Shown here: positions 33,356-42,508 of the stretch, piece after piece
Position numbering within the stretch: position 1 is the first letter of the stretch
Layout: every line of letters begins with the position of its first letter
Source: Gammaproteobacteria bacterium
Lineage (GTDB): Bacteria; Pseudomonadota; Gammaproteobacteria; JAJPIJ01
Assembly (NCBI GenBank): GCA_022072255.1
Contig: JAJVHZ010000033.1
Coordinates: 1-45,529, forward strand
Direction: 5' to 3'
DNA: 45,529 nucleotides
The notes under the pieces: model-generated
The model's input: only the letters and a program-made list of their open reading frames with translations
Databases searched by the model: none
Told to the model about the DNA's origin: nothing
Made by a program: the position numbers and the translations under genes

Positions 33356-33400
33356 CGAAGGGCGGAACACCGCGGTTGGCGAAGGTGGAGCGACGGGCAC

Positions 33401-34147
33401 ATGAATAGTCCGAGAGAGTTCCCGCGGGAACACGCGCAGCGGCTGCTCCGGTTTCTGTCCCTTCCGGAGAATCCCGACGGAACGATGACCTATCCGGAGC
33501 TCGCCGGCTTTCTGTTCGCCGTCTGCTGCGCCCCGGAGCTCGTCATGCCGTCGGAATGGCTGCCGTTGGTCTTCAATGACGGCGAGCCCGAGTATGCGAC
33601 CGAGAGCGAGGCCAACGCCATCGTCGAATCGATGATGGCCCTTTACAGCCACATCAACGACGGTGTCGTCGCGGGCACGCCGGATCTGCCGACCGGATGC
33701 GAGCCCTGCGCCGAGGCGGTGGCCAACCTCGAGGAGGCCGCGCCGCTGCGGCAATGGGCGAGCGGATTCGCCGAGGGCTATCACTACCTGCTGGAGCTCT
33801 GGGATCCGTTCGTGAAGGAGGGCAGCGAACTGGACAAGGAGCTCGGGGCGCTGACGATGATGCTGATGTTCTTCTCGAGCCGCGAGTTCGCCGAGGCGCT
33901 GGTGAAGGAGTCGGTGCGTCCGGACAGCAGCATCGAGAGCTTCGCCGGCAGCATCCTGCTGGCGCTGCCGGAGGCCATGCGCGCCTATGCCCGTGTCGGC
34001 CGTGCGCTGCAGGGGGCGCAGGCCGAGGGCGAGATGTTCACCGACGCGGATCCGCAGGCCATCCGGGTCGGCCGCGACGCGCCGTGTCCCTGCGGCAGCG
34101 GGAGGAAGTTCAAGCACTGTTGCGGCGGCCCGGCGACGCTGCATTGA
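33401..34147 (+). CDS. YecA/UPF0149 family protein with SEC-C zinc motif
   Basis: A 248-residue protein. The N-terminal ~185 residues are the helical UPF0149/YecA domain ([43 protein letters not shown]). A SEC-C motif with ligands in [13 protein letters not shown] (229-241) ends the protein. SEC-C modules bind zinc and, in SecA, contact SecB and ribosomes; YecA proteins associate with ribosomes in E. coli. The ATG at 33401 has GGAG 10 nt upstream. Its stop overlaps the recQ start (TTGA), coupling translation. Confidence 0.92.
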   Translation: MNSPREFPREHAQRLLRFLSLPENPDGTMTYPELAGFLFAVCCAPELVMPSEWLPLVFNDGEPEYATESEANAIVESMMALYSHINDGVVAGTPDLPTGCEPCAEAVANLEEAAPLRQWASGFAEGYHYLLELWDPFVKEGSELDKELGALTMMLMFFSSREFAEALVKESVRPDSSIESFAGSILLALPEAMRAYARVGRALQGAQAEGEMFTDADPQAIRVGRDAPCPCGSGRKFKHCCGGPATLH

Positions 34148-35964
34148 ACGCCCCGGCCACAGAGGATGCGGCGCTCGAAATATTACGGCGCGTGTTCGGG
34201 CACGCCGCATTCCGGGGCGCGCAGCGCGAGATCCTCGCGCATGTCGCCGGCGGCGGCGACGCGCTGGTGCTGATGCCCACGGGCGGCGGCAAGTCGCTGT
34301 GCTACCAGTTGCCGGCGTTGCTGCGGCCGGGAACCGCGATCGTGGTCTCGCCGCTCATCGCCCTGATGCAGGACCAGGTGGCCGCGCTGCGACAGCTCGG
34401 GGTGCGGGCGGCGTTCCTGAACTCCTCCCAGGATGCCAGCGAGTCGTCGATGACGGAGCGCGCCTTCGTTCATGGCGAGCTCGACCTGCTCTACGTCGCG
34501 CCCGAGCGCCTGCTCACTCCGCGCATGCTGGAACTCGTTGCGCAGGCGCGGATCGCCCTGTTCGCGATCGACGAGGCGCACTGCGTCTCGCAATGGGGTC
34601 ACGACTTCCGCCCCGAGTACCTGCAGTTGTCGATGCTGCACGAGCGCTTCCCGGAGGTGCCGAGGGTCGCGCTCACCGCGACGGCCGATCCGCAGACCCG
34701 CGAGGAGATCGTCACCCGGCTCGCGCTGGGGCAGGCGCGCGTGTTCATCTCGAGTTTCGATCGGCCGAACATCCGCTACACCATCGTCGAGAAGAGGGAC
34801 GCGCGTGCCCAGCTGCTGCGTTTCGTGCGTGAGGAGCATCCCGGCGAGGCGGGCATCGTCTATTGCCTCTCGCGACGCAAGGTCGAGGCGATCTCCGCCT
34901 GGCTCGCCGCCGCGGGAGTGCGCTCGCTCCCTTACCACGCCGGCATGGACAGCGCTACGCGCGCGGCGCATCAGGCGCGGTTCCAGGACGAGGAGGGCGT
35001 GGTCATGGTCGCCACCATCGCCTTCGGCATGGGTATCGACAAACCCGACGTGCGCTTCGTCGCGCACCTGGATCTGCCGCGCAGCATCGAGGCCTACTAC
35101 CAGGAGACCGGCCGGGCCGGTCGCGATGGCGCGCCGGCGGATGCCTGGATGATCTACGGGCTCGGTGACGCCGTGCAACAGCGGCGTCTGATCGACGCCT
35201 CGGAGGGCGACGAGGCCTTTCGCCGCATCGCCGCCGCGAAGCTCGACGCGCTGCTCGGGCTGTGCGAGACGGCCGGCTGCCGCCGCATTCGCCTGCTGGA
35301 GTACTTCGGCGAGACCGCGTCTGCCTGCGGCAACTGCGATACCTGTCTCGCTCCGCCCGCGACCTGGGACGCGACCGAGGCGGCGCGCATGGCGCTGTCG
35401 GCCATCTACCGGACGGGCCAGCGCTTCGGGGCCATGCACCTCATCGACGTGCTGCGCGGTCGCGACACCGAGCGCGTGCAGCGGTGGGGGCACCGGTCCG
35501 TGTCGGTGTTCGGCATCGGCGCCGGCCTCGATGAGGCGGCGTGGCGTGGCGTGTTTCGCCAGCTGGTGGCCCTGGGACTGGCGCGGCCGGATCACCGTCG
35601 CCACGGCGCGCTGCAGCTCACGGAGTCGAGCCGGCCGGTGCTGAAAGGCGAGCAGCGCGTCGCGCTGCGCCCGGCCGCCCCGCGCCGCGACGCCCGCGAG
35701 CGCAAGCGCGTGGACTTCACGCCGGACCCGGCCGCGGGCGGGGCCGGGGATCTGCTGACGCGGCTGAGGGCATGGCGCGCCGCGCAGGCCAGGACGCAGG
35801 CCGTTCCGGCCTACGTCATCTTCCACGACAGCACGCTCGCCGCGATCGCGGCCACCGCGCCGCGGGATCTCGACGCGCTGGCGGAGCTTCCGGGCATCGG
35901 CGCCAAGAAGCTGGAACGCTACGGGCAGGAACTGCTGCGGATCGTCGGGGAAGCGGCCGGCTGA
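34144..35964 (+). CDS. recQ: ATP-dependent DNA helicase RecQ
   Basis: A 606-residue 3'-5' DNA helicase (E. coli RecQ is 609) for recombination and replication-fork repair. Walker A is TGGGKS (46-51), DEAH is at 143-146 with the aromatic-rich loop [14 protein letters not shown], and motif VI contains [10 protein letters not shown]. The zinc-binding segment has its cysteines in CETAGC and CGNCDTC. A winged-helix RQC region and a C-terminal HRDC domain (~525-606) complete it. The start is a TTG at 34144 overlapping the YecA stop; no ATG is available early enough. Intact. Confidence 0.96.
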   Translation: MNAPATEDAALEILRRVFGHAAFRGAQREILAHVAGGGDALVLMPTGGGKSLCYQLPALLRPGTAIVVSPLIALMQDQVAALRQLGVRAAFLNSSQDASESSMTERAFVHGELDLLYVAPERLLTPRMLELVAQARIALFAIDEAHCVSQWGHDFRPEYLQLSMLHERFPEVPRVALTATADPQTREEIVTRLALGQARVFISSFDRPNIRYTIVEKRDARAQLLRFVREEHPGEAGIVYCLSRRKVEAISAWLAAAGVRSLPYHAGMDSATRAAHQARFQDEEGVVMVATIAFGMGIDKPDVRFVAHLDLPRSIEAYYQETGRAGRDGAPADAWMIYGLGDAVQQRRLIDASEGDEAFRRIAAAKLDALLGLCETAGCRRIRLLEYFGETASACGNCDTCLAPPATWDATEAARMALSAIYRTGQRFGAMHLIDVLRGRDTERVQRWGHRSVSVFGIGAGLDEAAWRGVFRQLVALGLARPDHRRHGALQLTESSRPVLKGEQRVALRPAAPRRDARERKRVDFTPDPAAGGAGDLLTRLRAWRAAQARTQAVPAYVIFHDSTLAAIAATAPRDLDALAELPGIGAKKLERYGQELLRIVGEAAG

Positions 35965-35982
35965 GGGCCGCCGCGGGCGCTC

Positions 35983-36474
35983 TCAGTCGAGGGCGCCGCG
36001 TTCGGCCAGCGCGCGGATGTGGCGTATGGTGTCGATGTCCGAGAGCTCGTAGGCCTTGCGGCGCGCGCCGTCGGTCATCGCGTCGAGCCCGTCCTCGCGT
36101 CGGTCGCCGTCCATCTCGTAGACGAAACGCACGAACAGCACGTCGCTGTTGGGTTCCTCGATCTGCATGGTGAGGCGGCCGGCGGGAAAGGTGTCGCCCG
36201 CCTGCGCGCGCACCTCGATGTGATCCAGGGTCGTGAGGGTCACCTGGTCGTGAACCTCGAATCTGCCGAAATCCAGCGTGCGATCGAAGGTGATGGTAGC
36301 GCCGTGCACGGCGCGCTTGCCGATGGAGCAATGGAGCAGGCCGGGCAGGAACTGGACCGGATCGGCGACCCGCAGCACCAGTCCGCGCCAGACCTGGGCG
36401 CGCGACAAGGGGTCGAGGAGCGGCATCAGCGGGTCGTTGACCTGGACCAGGTGTTCGAAACGCATGCGCGGCAT
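35983..36474 (-). CDS. SRPBCC/DUF1857 family protein
   Basis: A 163-residue soluble protein with the helix-grip fold expected of DUF1857 (AtaL-like SRPBCC). Recognisable stretches are FEHLVQVNDPLMPLLDPLSRAQVWRGLVLR, FLPGLLHC and FVRFVYEMDG. These proteins have a deep hydrophobic pocket; bacterial members have no known ligand. The start is ATG at 36474; an ATG three codons later is possible. It converges on recQ with an 18-bp gap. Confidence 0.85.
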   Translation of the reverse strand: MPRMRFEHLVQVNDPLMPLLDPLSRAQVWRGLVLRVADPVQFLPGLLHCSIGKRAVHGATITFDRTLDFGRFEVHDQVTLTTLDHIEVRAQAGDTFPAGRLTMQIEEPNSDVLFVRFVYEMDGDRREDGLDAMTDGARRKAYELSDIDTIRHIRALAERGALD

Positions 36475-36543
36475 TGTGCCTGTTTTTGCCGTCGTTGCCG
36501 ACCGTCTCTTCGGGCCGGGTCGCGCGCGTGTGCGTGCGGCGAA

Positions 36544-37275
36544 TCACCGCCGGCGACGTGCGCGCGGCCGCTTCCGCGCCGAATCACCCGCGCCCGAGCG
36601 ACCGGCCGCATGCATGGCGTAGGCGTCCTCCGGCTCATCGGTGCCGGCGCCTGCGGGCACCCGCCGGCCCCTCGTCGCGGCCGGTGCCGGCGGCATCAGG
36701 CCGCGAGCCCGCAATGCATCGATGACGGCCATGGCGATGGCCTCGCCGAGGCGCGAGACGTAGGCCGGGTCGCGCAGCCTGTTTTCCTCCGCCGGGTCGG
36801 TCAGAAAGCTCACCTCGGCGAGCGTGGCGGCGGTGGAGGGGTCGTGCCGATCACTGCGGATGACGCCGAAGCGTTCCTGCTTCACGCCGCGCCCCTTCAG
36901 ACCGGTGGCGACCACCAGGCGCTCGTGCAACAGGCGGGCGAGTGTCCGCGAGTGCTCCGCGGCGAGCGTGTCGTGGTAGGTCTCCGTGCCCTGGGTGCGG
37001 GGATCGGTCCAGCCGTTGAAGTGGATCGATACGAAGGCGGCCGCCGTGGCCTCGCGCGCGACGCCGGCGCGCGCGAGCAGGCCGAGATTGACGTCGCGTT
37101 CGCGGGTGAGGATCACGCCGAGGCCGGCCGCACGCAACGCCGTACGCGCGGCGCGCGCGACCCGCAGCGTGACCGTCTTCTCCAGCAGCCCGCAGGGTCC
37201 CGCAGCGTTGTTGGGGCTGGAGCCGCCGATCTTTTCACTGCCGCCGTGTCCCGGATCGATCACTACGATGGGCAT
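36544..37275 (-). CDS. N-acetylmuramoyl-L-alanine amidase without a signal peptide
   Basis: A 243-residue Amidase_3 domain enzyme that cleaves the amide between MurNAc and L-Ala of peptidoglycan. Zinc ligands are His10 (DPGHGG), Glu32 (LLEKTV) and His85 (SIHFNG); the catalytic Glu154 is in AEVSFLT. Unlike AmiA/B/C there is no signal peptide or AMIN domain: the protein starts directly at the first strand (MPIVVID), and the ATG has GGGGAGAC upstream. The ~35-residue tail is Arg-rich. It may act on turnover fragments in the cytoplasm or leave the cell by another route. Confidence 0.9.
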   Translation of the reverse strand: MPIVVIDPGHGGSEKIGGSSPNNAAGPCGLLEKTVTLRVARAARTALRAAGLGVILTRERDVNLGLLARAGVAREATAAAFVSIHFNGWTDPRTQGTETYHDTLAAEHSRTLARLLHERLVVATGLKGRGVKQERFGVIRSDRHDPSTAATLAEVSFLTDPAEENRLRDPAYVSRLGEAIAMAVIDALRARGLMPPAPAATRGRRVPAGAGTDEPEDAYAMHAAGRSGAGDSARKRPRARRRR

Positions 37276-37367
37276 GCCCGTGTCTCCCCTGAAGACCGGC
37301 CATCATCGATCACGCCGCGGCGAGGCGGCAACATCCGCGCGTGTGATGCCGTCGCGTTCTCCGGGCG

Positions 37368-38015
37368 TCAGTCCTGCGCGCCGGATGGCGCGTAGGCCCG
37401 CATGAAGACGGCGACGACGTCCTCGAGGTGTTCCTTCAGCGCGCTGGCCCGCGGCGGCCCCGGCTCCACGTTCAGCAGCGCGCGCTGGTGCATGCAGCCC
37501 TGCAGCATCGCGAGCAGGTGCTCGGCCGCCCGCTGCGGATCGCCGACGCGCAACTGGCCGCGAGCATGAAAACCGGCCAGCAACCGGGCAAGGGCTTCGA
37601 TGGTGGGGCGCGGCCCGGAATCGTAGAACGCGCGGTTCTGCGACGCATGCTCCGAGGCGCCTCCGATCAGCAGCCGGTACAGTGACAGCACGTCGCCCTG
37701 ATAGATGAGCCCAAGGAAGCCGCTGGCCACTCGCGTCAGGGCCTGCTTCGGCGGCAGCGTGCCGAGATGCTCGAAGTCCTTGCCGTCGAAGTACTCCTGA
37801 CACTTGTGCGCGATCAGCGCGCGGAACAACCCTTCCTTGTCGTGATAATGATTGTAGACGGTGAGCTTGGATACGCCCGCGGCGGCCGCGACGGTGTCCA
37901 TGGTGGTGCGCTCGAAGCCATGCTCGAGGAACAGTCTGCCCGCCGCCTCCAGGATCGCCTCCCGCTTCGCCAAGTCCATGGGTCGCCCGCGAGGCCTGGG
38001 CGCGTAGTCGCTCAT
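37368..38015 (-). CDS. TetR/AcrR family transcriptional regulator
   Basis: A 215-residue repressor-type protein. The N-terminal helix-turn-helix (about 15-65) contains REAILEAAGRLFLEHGFERTT and VSKLTVYNHYHDKEGLF, which are classic TetR motifs. The C-terminal ligand domain has a typical TetR_C helical pattern. It probably represses itself and the divergent SDR gene from sites in the 77-bp gap. Ligand unknown. The start is the ATG at 38015. Confidence 0.93.
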   Translation of the reverse strand: MSDYAPRPRGRPMDLAKREAILEAAGRLFLEHGFERTTMDTVAAAAGVSKLTVYNHYHDKEGLFRALIAHKCQEYFDGKDFEHLGTLPPKQALTRVASGFLGLIYQGDVLSLYRLLIGGASEHASQNRAFYDSGPRPTIEALARLLAGFHARGQLRVGDPQRAAEHLLAMLQGCMHQRALLNVEPGPPRASALKEHLEDVVAVFMRAYAPSGAQD

Positions 38016-38092
38016 TTGTGTACTTGACGGTATAGGAATATGGGATTACCTTACTACGTGGTTCAGTATATTAATGTCCGGACGGGCAGTCC
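38016..38092. promoter_or_regulatory. Divergent TetR/SDR promoter region
   Basis: A 77-bp AT-rich gap, in contrast to the GC-rich flanks. It holds TTGACG (38032-38037) on the plus strand and a TATATT stretch ~30 bp later. TACT and AGTA arms flank a short spacer in the middle. The TetR operator probably lies here, but I cannot define it. Confidence 0.5.
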
Positions 38093-38890
38093 ATGCGCGA
38101 CAAGTCGAACACCCACCCCCTCGCATTGATCACCGGCGCCTCGAGCGGCATCGGCGCGGAGATCGCGCGCGCGCTCGCGGTGCGCCGATACGACCTCGTC
38201 CTGGCGGCACGGCGGACCGAAAGACTGGAGCGGCTGGCCGAGGAGCTGCGGCGCGCGCATTTGGCCTCCGTCATGGTCATCGCCGCGGACCTGAGTGCGG
38301 CGGGCGCTGCGCGGGAGCTCTGGACCTCGACGGGGCAGGGCGGGCGCGAGGTCGACGTGCTGGTGAACAACGCCGGCGTGGGTCTGGCGGGCAGGGTCGC
38401 GGACGCCGACGTCGAGTCCGTCGCCCGGATGATGCGGCTCAACATGGAGGTGCTCACCTCGCTGACCCAGCTCGCGCTGCCCGGCATGCTGCAACGACGC
38501 CGCGGACGCATCCTGAACGTCGCCTCGCTCGCGGGTTTTCAACCGGCGGGGCCCGGCATGGCGGTGTATTACGCGACCAAGGGCTTCGTGCTCTCCCTGA
38601 CCCGTGCGCTGGCGGTCGAATTGCGCGGCACCGGTGTCACGGTCACCGCCCTCTGCCCGGGGCCGACGCGGACAGAATTCGACGCCGTGGGCGGCGCGGC
38701 CCGGACCCGCCTGTTCCGCTGGCTGCCGCTGATGGAGGCGGAGACGGCGGCGGCGGCCGGCGTGCGCGGGATGCTCACGGGCCGCACCACCGTCGTGCCG
38801 GGTTGGTTCAACAAGCTGCTCGCCATCGGCGGCGAACTGCCTCCGCGAGCTCTCGCAACCGCCCTGAACGGCCTGCTGCTGCGGGAATGA
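38093..38890 (+). CDS. Short-chain dehydrogenase/reductase
   Basis: A 265-residue classical SDR of the DltE-like oxidoreductase type. The NAD(P) loop is TGASSGIG (14-21), NNAGVG follows, and the catalytic Ser (NVASLAG) and Tyr-Lys pair (YYATK, near residue 160) are present. The Arg pair after the second strand (AARRTERL) suggests preference for NADPH. The C-terminus (VPGWFNKLLAIGG) is typical of membrane-associated SDRs of this type. Divergent from a TetR gene that likely controls it. Substrate unknown. Confidence 0.93.
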   Translation: MRDKSNTHPLALITGASSGIGAEIARALAVRRYDLVLAARRTERLERLAEELRRAHLASVMVIAADLSAAGAARELWTSTGQGGREVDVLVNNAGVGLAGRVADADVESVARMMRLNMEVLTSLTQLALPGMLQRRRGRILNVASLAGFQPAGPGMAVYYATKGFVLSLTRALAVELRGTGVTVTALCPGPTRTEFDAVGGAARTRLFRWLPLMEAETAAAAGVRGMLTGRTTVVPGWFNKLLAIGGELPPRALATALNGLLLRE

Positions 38891-38911
38891 TCGCGCACGG
38901 GTCGTCGCGTG

Positions 38912-38929
38912 CGGCGCATTCCTGCGCCG
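38912..38929. terminator. Hairpin between the SDR and K+ channel genes
   Basis: CGGCGCA and TGCGCCG form a 7-bp stem with a TTCC loop between the two convergent genes. No U-tract follows, so termination is uncertain. Confidence 0.3.
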
Positions 38930-38957
38930 GAGGGTCTGTCCGGGCGAGCGCGGCCCT

Positions 38958-40703
38958 TCAGGCGCCGCTGCCCGACGTGGTCGCCCCGCCGCCGCGGGCG
39001 CGCCCGCGTCCGCGCCGCTGCCAGACCCAGCCGCCGGGGACGTCGCGCCCGGTCTGCACGTAGCTCAATACGTTCGCGTCCTGCAGGATCATCCGCTGCA
39101 GCCTGCGCGCGCCCGTGGCGCCGGCAAACAGCAACTGGTCGCCCTCGGCAAGGGTGGTCTCGTGCGCCGGCAGGACCGTCTCCTTGCCGGCGCGCAGCAG
39201 CAGCAGGGCCTCGCATTGCAGGGATTCGCGCCGCTGACGCGGGTCGTGGAGCAGGTCGGCCAGGCGCACCGATGCCGGTTGCGAGCGCAGCCACGGTACG
39301 ACGGCCTCCGCCTCGGCCACGTCCACGCGCACGTCCCAGATGTGCGGCGTCGCCTCGCCGACGCGCTCGCGCAGGCGCAGGATGACGTTGTCCGCCCAGT
39401 GATCGCGCTGTCGCTTCACGTGCTGCAGAAAGCGCATGAGCAACGGCGTCGTCAGCTGCGCCAGGCATGCCCGCGCGATGATCTCGCTCGGTTGCATGAC
39501 CAGATCGGCATCGAAGGCATCGAACAGCACCTGGTTGGCCGCCGAGTTCTGGCGGATGACGACGAAGAGATCGGGATTGACCTCACGGGCGGTGACCGCA
39601 ATGGCGAGATTGGCGACGTCGTCGACCGTTGCGGCGACCAGTCCCGCCGCGAGATGGATACCGGCGCCTTCCAGGATCTCCCGCTCCGTGCCGGCACCGA
39701 CGGTCACCTCCCCTTTTCCGGTCGCGTCCGTTCGCGGCTCGACGACGCGCACGGATACCTTTTCCTCGCGCAGCCGTGACTCGATGGCGCGGCCGAAGCG
39801 GCCATGGCCGCATATCACCCAGTCGCCGCGCGGGGGCGTCTGCTCCTGCTTCAGCCGGGTGCCGGGCACGCCGATCAGCCAGTCGATCAGGCGGTAGCAG
39901 CCGGGTTCGCGCATCGCCAGCACCAGGTAGTCGGCAAATCTCTCGAACGGATTGATGATCTGCTCGATGCCGATCGAGACGAGATTTTCCGTCACGCGCA
40001 CGGTCGCCGTCCGCGCGAGCACGCGCGCCTGCGGACTGAGCAGGTGCGCCGTCATCGCCACGGCGAGATTGGCCTGGTCGTCGTTGGTCACCGCGATCAC
40101 GCCGCGGCACTGCGGGTGGCCGATGCCGGCCTGCTGAAGCACCGCCGGCGACCGCGCGTCGGCGGCCAGGGCGAGCACGTCGCGGCGGAAGTCCATCAGT
40201 TCCAGCTCGTGGACACGGCCTTCCTGCAGATCCAGGGCGACGGCGGGACGGTCGAGGCGATCGAGCGCCGTCAGTATTTGCATGCCGGTGTCGCCGCAGC
40301 CGCAGACGAGGTAGAACGGTTCGCGCAGCTCGCGCACCTTCTCCCGGAAACGTATCGCGCGCAGGGCATCCTGGAATCCGCGATCCTGGATCAGCGCCAG
40401 CAGGGTGACGACCGTGTAGGTCCAGCCGACCACCGCCAGATAGATGATGACGATCGTCCACAGCCGCTGCGCCTCGCTGAAGGCGAAAGGGATCTCTCCG
40501 AAGCCGATCGTGGTTGCCGTGTAGCTGACGAAGTACAAGGCATGGAAGAAGCCCATCGGCGGCGCCGGCGCACCGTCGGCACCGACGCCGGGGATGAACA
40601 CCAGTCCCAGAATCGACACGGCGTAGATGAGCACCAGGGCGATGAGCGGCGCGCGCATGCGCCGCAGGATGAGGAAGGGAATGGTGTGCCCCGGTCCGAT
40701 CAT
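38958..40703 (-). CDS. Potassium channel with two RCK/TrkA-N domains
   Basis: A 581-residue inner-membrane protein. The N-terminal pore module has two spans around the selectivity filter TIGFG (65-69) and a third hydrophobic segment after it. Two nucleotide-binding RCK domains follow, with GCGDTG (135-140) and GHGRFG (299-304), then a TrkA-C-like domain. It gates K+ flow in response to nucleotides or ions. The tail is Arg/Gly-rich. The ATG at 40703 has GGGAGGG upstream. It follows the small DUF6394-like membrane protein gene by 27 bp, in one operon. Confidence 0.93.
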   Translation of the reverse strand: MIGPGHTIPFLILRRMRAPLIALVLIYAVSILGLVFIPGVGADGAPAPPMGFFHALYFVSYTATTIGFGEIPFAFSEAQRLWTIVIIYLAVVGWTYTVVTLLALIQDRGFQDALRAIRFREKVRELREPFYLVCGCGDTGMQILTALDRLDRPAVALDLQEGRVHELELMDFRRDVLALAADARSPAVLQQAGIGHPQCRGVIAVTNDDQANLAVAMTAHLLSPQARVLARTATVRVTENLVSIGIEQIINPFERFADYLVLAMREPGCYRLIDWLIGVPGTRLKQEQTPPRGDWVICGHGRFGRAIESRLREEKVSVRVVEPRTDATGKGEVTVGAGTEREILEGAGIHLAAGLVAATVDDVANLAIAVTAREVNPDLFVVIRQNSAANQVLFDAFDADLVMQPSEIIARACLAQLTTPLLMRFLQHVKRQRDHWADNVILRLRERVGEATPHIWDVRVDVAEAEAVVPWLRSQPASVRLADLLHDPRQRRESLQCEALLLLRAGKETVLPAHETTLAEGDQLLFAGATGARRLQRMILQDANVLSYVQTGRDVPGGWVWQRRGRGRARGGGATTSGSGA

Positions 40704-40730
40704 GGTTGTCCCTCCCGCCGGCGGGGCGGG

Positions 40731-41114
40731 CTAGCGGCGCAGCATCAGGGTCTCGCCGATGAGCAGGATGACGGAAACCGCGTTGGCAAGCAGCGCGCCG
40801 GCGGCCAGCGACACGACCGAGGCCATCTGCAGCGGCGTGATCCCCCCGCCGGCGAGGTGATTGGCATAGGCCCACACCATCGCCGCGGCGATGAGCTGCA
40901 GGTCCGCGACCAGGCTGGTCGCCAGGTGCAGCGCGCCGACCTGCGTGCGATCGCCGAACTTCAGTATGGTGGCGATGAGGTTGACGACGATGGCCGCAAA
41001 CAGCTCGTAGACCATGTGATGCTCGGGGTTGTCGATCTCGCCGATCACGAAGCCGAAGTTCAGCGTGGCGGCGAACACGATGAAGAAGCCGAAGACGACC
41101 TTCTCGAGGTTCAT
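40731..41114 (-). CDS. Small membrane protein paired with the K+ channel (DUF6394-like)
   Basis: A 127-residue protein with four hydrophobic segments. Stretches such as MNLEKVVFGFFIVFAATLNFGF, HHMVYELFAAIVVNLIATILKFGDRTQ and HLATSLVADLQLI resemble what I recall as the DUF6394 family, found next to K+ channel genes. It is upstream of and co-oriented with the channel. A structural partner of the channel is a reasonable inference. The open frame extends 5' of 41114, but only this start gives the family's N-terminus. A TACACT box lies ~40 bp upstream. Confidence 0.8.
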   Translation of the reverse strand: MNLEKVVFGFFIVFAATLNFGFVIGEIDNPEHHMVYELFAAIVVNLIATILKFGDRTQVGALHLATSLVADLQLIAAAMVWAYANHLAGGGITPLQMASVVSLAAGALLANAVSVILLIGETLMLRR

Positions 41115-41152
41115 GGTGGCAGCGCTCTCGTCTGCTCGTGGGCGGTGGCTGC

Positions 41153-41158
41153 AGTGTA
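41153..41158 (-). promoter_or_regulatory. Possible -10 box of the membrane protein-K+ channel operon
   Basis: TACACT on the minus strand, ~38 nt before the ATG at 41114. A second TACACT faces the other way 43 bp further right. Confidence 0.35.
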
Positions 41159-41200
41159 ACGGCGATGCCGATCGGGTGGCCAGAGGCCGCCGCGGCAACA

Positions 41201-41206
41201 TACACT
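41201..41206 (+). promoter_or_regulatory. Possible -10 box of the nucleoside transporter gene
   Basis: TACACT on the plus strand, 47 nt before the ATG at 41254. It mirrors the divergent box at 41153-41158. Confidence 0.35.
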
Positions 41207-41253
41207 CGCGCCTGCGAGATGGTGGCCGGCAGGCAGACGCGGGAGGGCGGGAC

Positions 41254-42498
41254 ATGCAGGTGGCGCAGGGCGTCTTGGGCATCGCGGCCATACTGGGGTT
41301 CGCGTGGATGGTGAGCGAGGATCGGCGGGCGTTTCCCTGGCGCACGGTGATCGCCGGCATGCTGCTGCAGCTCCTCATCGCCGCCGTGCTGCTCAAGGTT
41401 CCGCAGGCCAAGGGCGTGTTCCTCGCGTTGAACGAGGCGCTGATGTCGCTGGAGCAGGCGACGGCGGCGGGCACGACCTTCGTGTTCGGTTTTCTCGGCG
41501 GCGGCGAGCTTCCCTATGCCGAGACCGCGCCGGGGCGCAGCTTCGTGCTGGCATTCCGCGCGCTGCCGCTGGTGCTGGTGGTCAGCGCGCTGTCCTCGCT
41601 GCTGTTCCACTGGCGGGTGCTGCCGGCGATCGTGCGGGCGATCTCGCGTGTGCTGCAGCGGGTCATGGGGGTGGGCGGGGCGGTCGGGCTCTCGGCCGCC
41701 GCCGACGTGTTCGTCGGCATGATCGAGGCGCCGCTGCTCATCCGGCCCTACCTGCAGGTAATGACGCGCGGGGAACTCTTCTCGGTCATGACCTGCGGCA
41801 TGGCGACCATCGCCGGCACCGTGATGTTCCTCTACGCGAGCTTCCTCGCCAGGACGATGCCGGACGCGATGGGCCACATCATCACCGCCTCGCTGGTCAG
41901 CACCCCGGGCGCGATACTGCTCGCGGCGGTGATGGTGCCGGCCGGCGAGCGCGTGACCACCGGCGAGCTCACGCCGCCGCAGCCGGCGAGCTCCGGCGTG
42001 GATGCGATCACGAAGGGCGCCATCGCCGGCGTGGAGCTGCTCATCAACATCGTGGCGATGCTGGTGGTGTTTGTGGCCCTGGTGCATCTGGCCAATCTCG
42101 TGCTCGGACTGCTGCCGCCGTGGGCAGGCGCGCCGGTCACGCTGCAGCGCACGCTCGGCGTGCTGATGGCGCCGGTGATGTGGCTGATCGGCATCCCCTG
42201 GCAGGAGGCGGGTGCGGCCGGCGCGCTCATGGGGACGAAGACGATACTGAACGAGTTCATCGCCTACCTGGACATGGCTGCCCTGCCGGAGGGCACGCTC
42301 GGTGCCCGCAGCCAGACGATCATGCTCTACGCCCTGTGCGGATTCGCCAACTTCGGCAGCCTCGGGATCCTGATCGGCGGGCTCGGCACGATGGCGCCGG
42401 ATCGGCGCGAGGAGATCGTGCAGCTGGGCCTGCGCTCCGTGCTCTCGGGTACGCTCGCCACGCTGTTGACGGCGGCGATCGTGGGGCTCCTGATCTGA
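41254..42498 (+). CDS. Concentrative nucleoside transporter (NupC/CNT family)
   Basis: A 414-residue symporter with about ten spans. Family motifs are FVFGFLGGGELPY, FRALPLVLVVSALSSLLFHW, GLSAAADVFVGMIEAPLLIRPYL, MTCGMATIAGTVMFLY, GTKTILNEFIAYLDM and CGFANFGSLGILIGGLG. It imports nucleosides with Na+ or H+. The ATG at 41254 has GGGAGGGCGG upstream; the open frame extends further left but that part is not CNT-like. It ends 10 bp from the convergent greB gene. Confidence 0.95.
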   Translation: MQVAQGVLGIAAILGFAWMVSEDRRAFPWRTVIAGMLLQLLIAAVLLKVPQAKGVFLALNEALMSLEQATAAGTTFVFGFLGGGELPYAETAPGRSFVLAFRALPLVLVVSALSSLLFHWRVLPAIVRAISRVLQRVMGVGGAVGLSAAADVFVGMIEAPLLIRPYLQVMTRGELFSVMTCGMATIAGTVMFLYASFLARTMPDAMGHIITASLVSTPGAILLAAVMVPAGERVTTGELTPPQPASSGVDAITKGAIAGVELLINIVAMLVVFVALVHLANLVLGLLPPWAGAPVTLQRTLGVLMAPVMWLIGIPWQEAGAAGALMGTKTILNEFIAYLDMAALPEGTLGARSQTIMLYALCGFANFGSLGILIGGLGTMAPDRREEIVQLGLRSVLSGTLATLLTAAIVGLLI

Positions 42499-42508
42499 AC
42501 CGGCGTCG

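Noticed and set aside
34183-35826. 547-codon minus-strand open frame over recQ
   Set aside because: Antisense shadow of an intact recQ.
39583-42087. 834-codon minus-strand open frame over three genes
   Set aside because: It crosses the K+ channel, its partner and part of the nucleoside transporter gene, all well supported in other frames.
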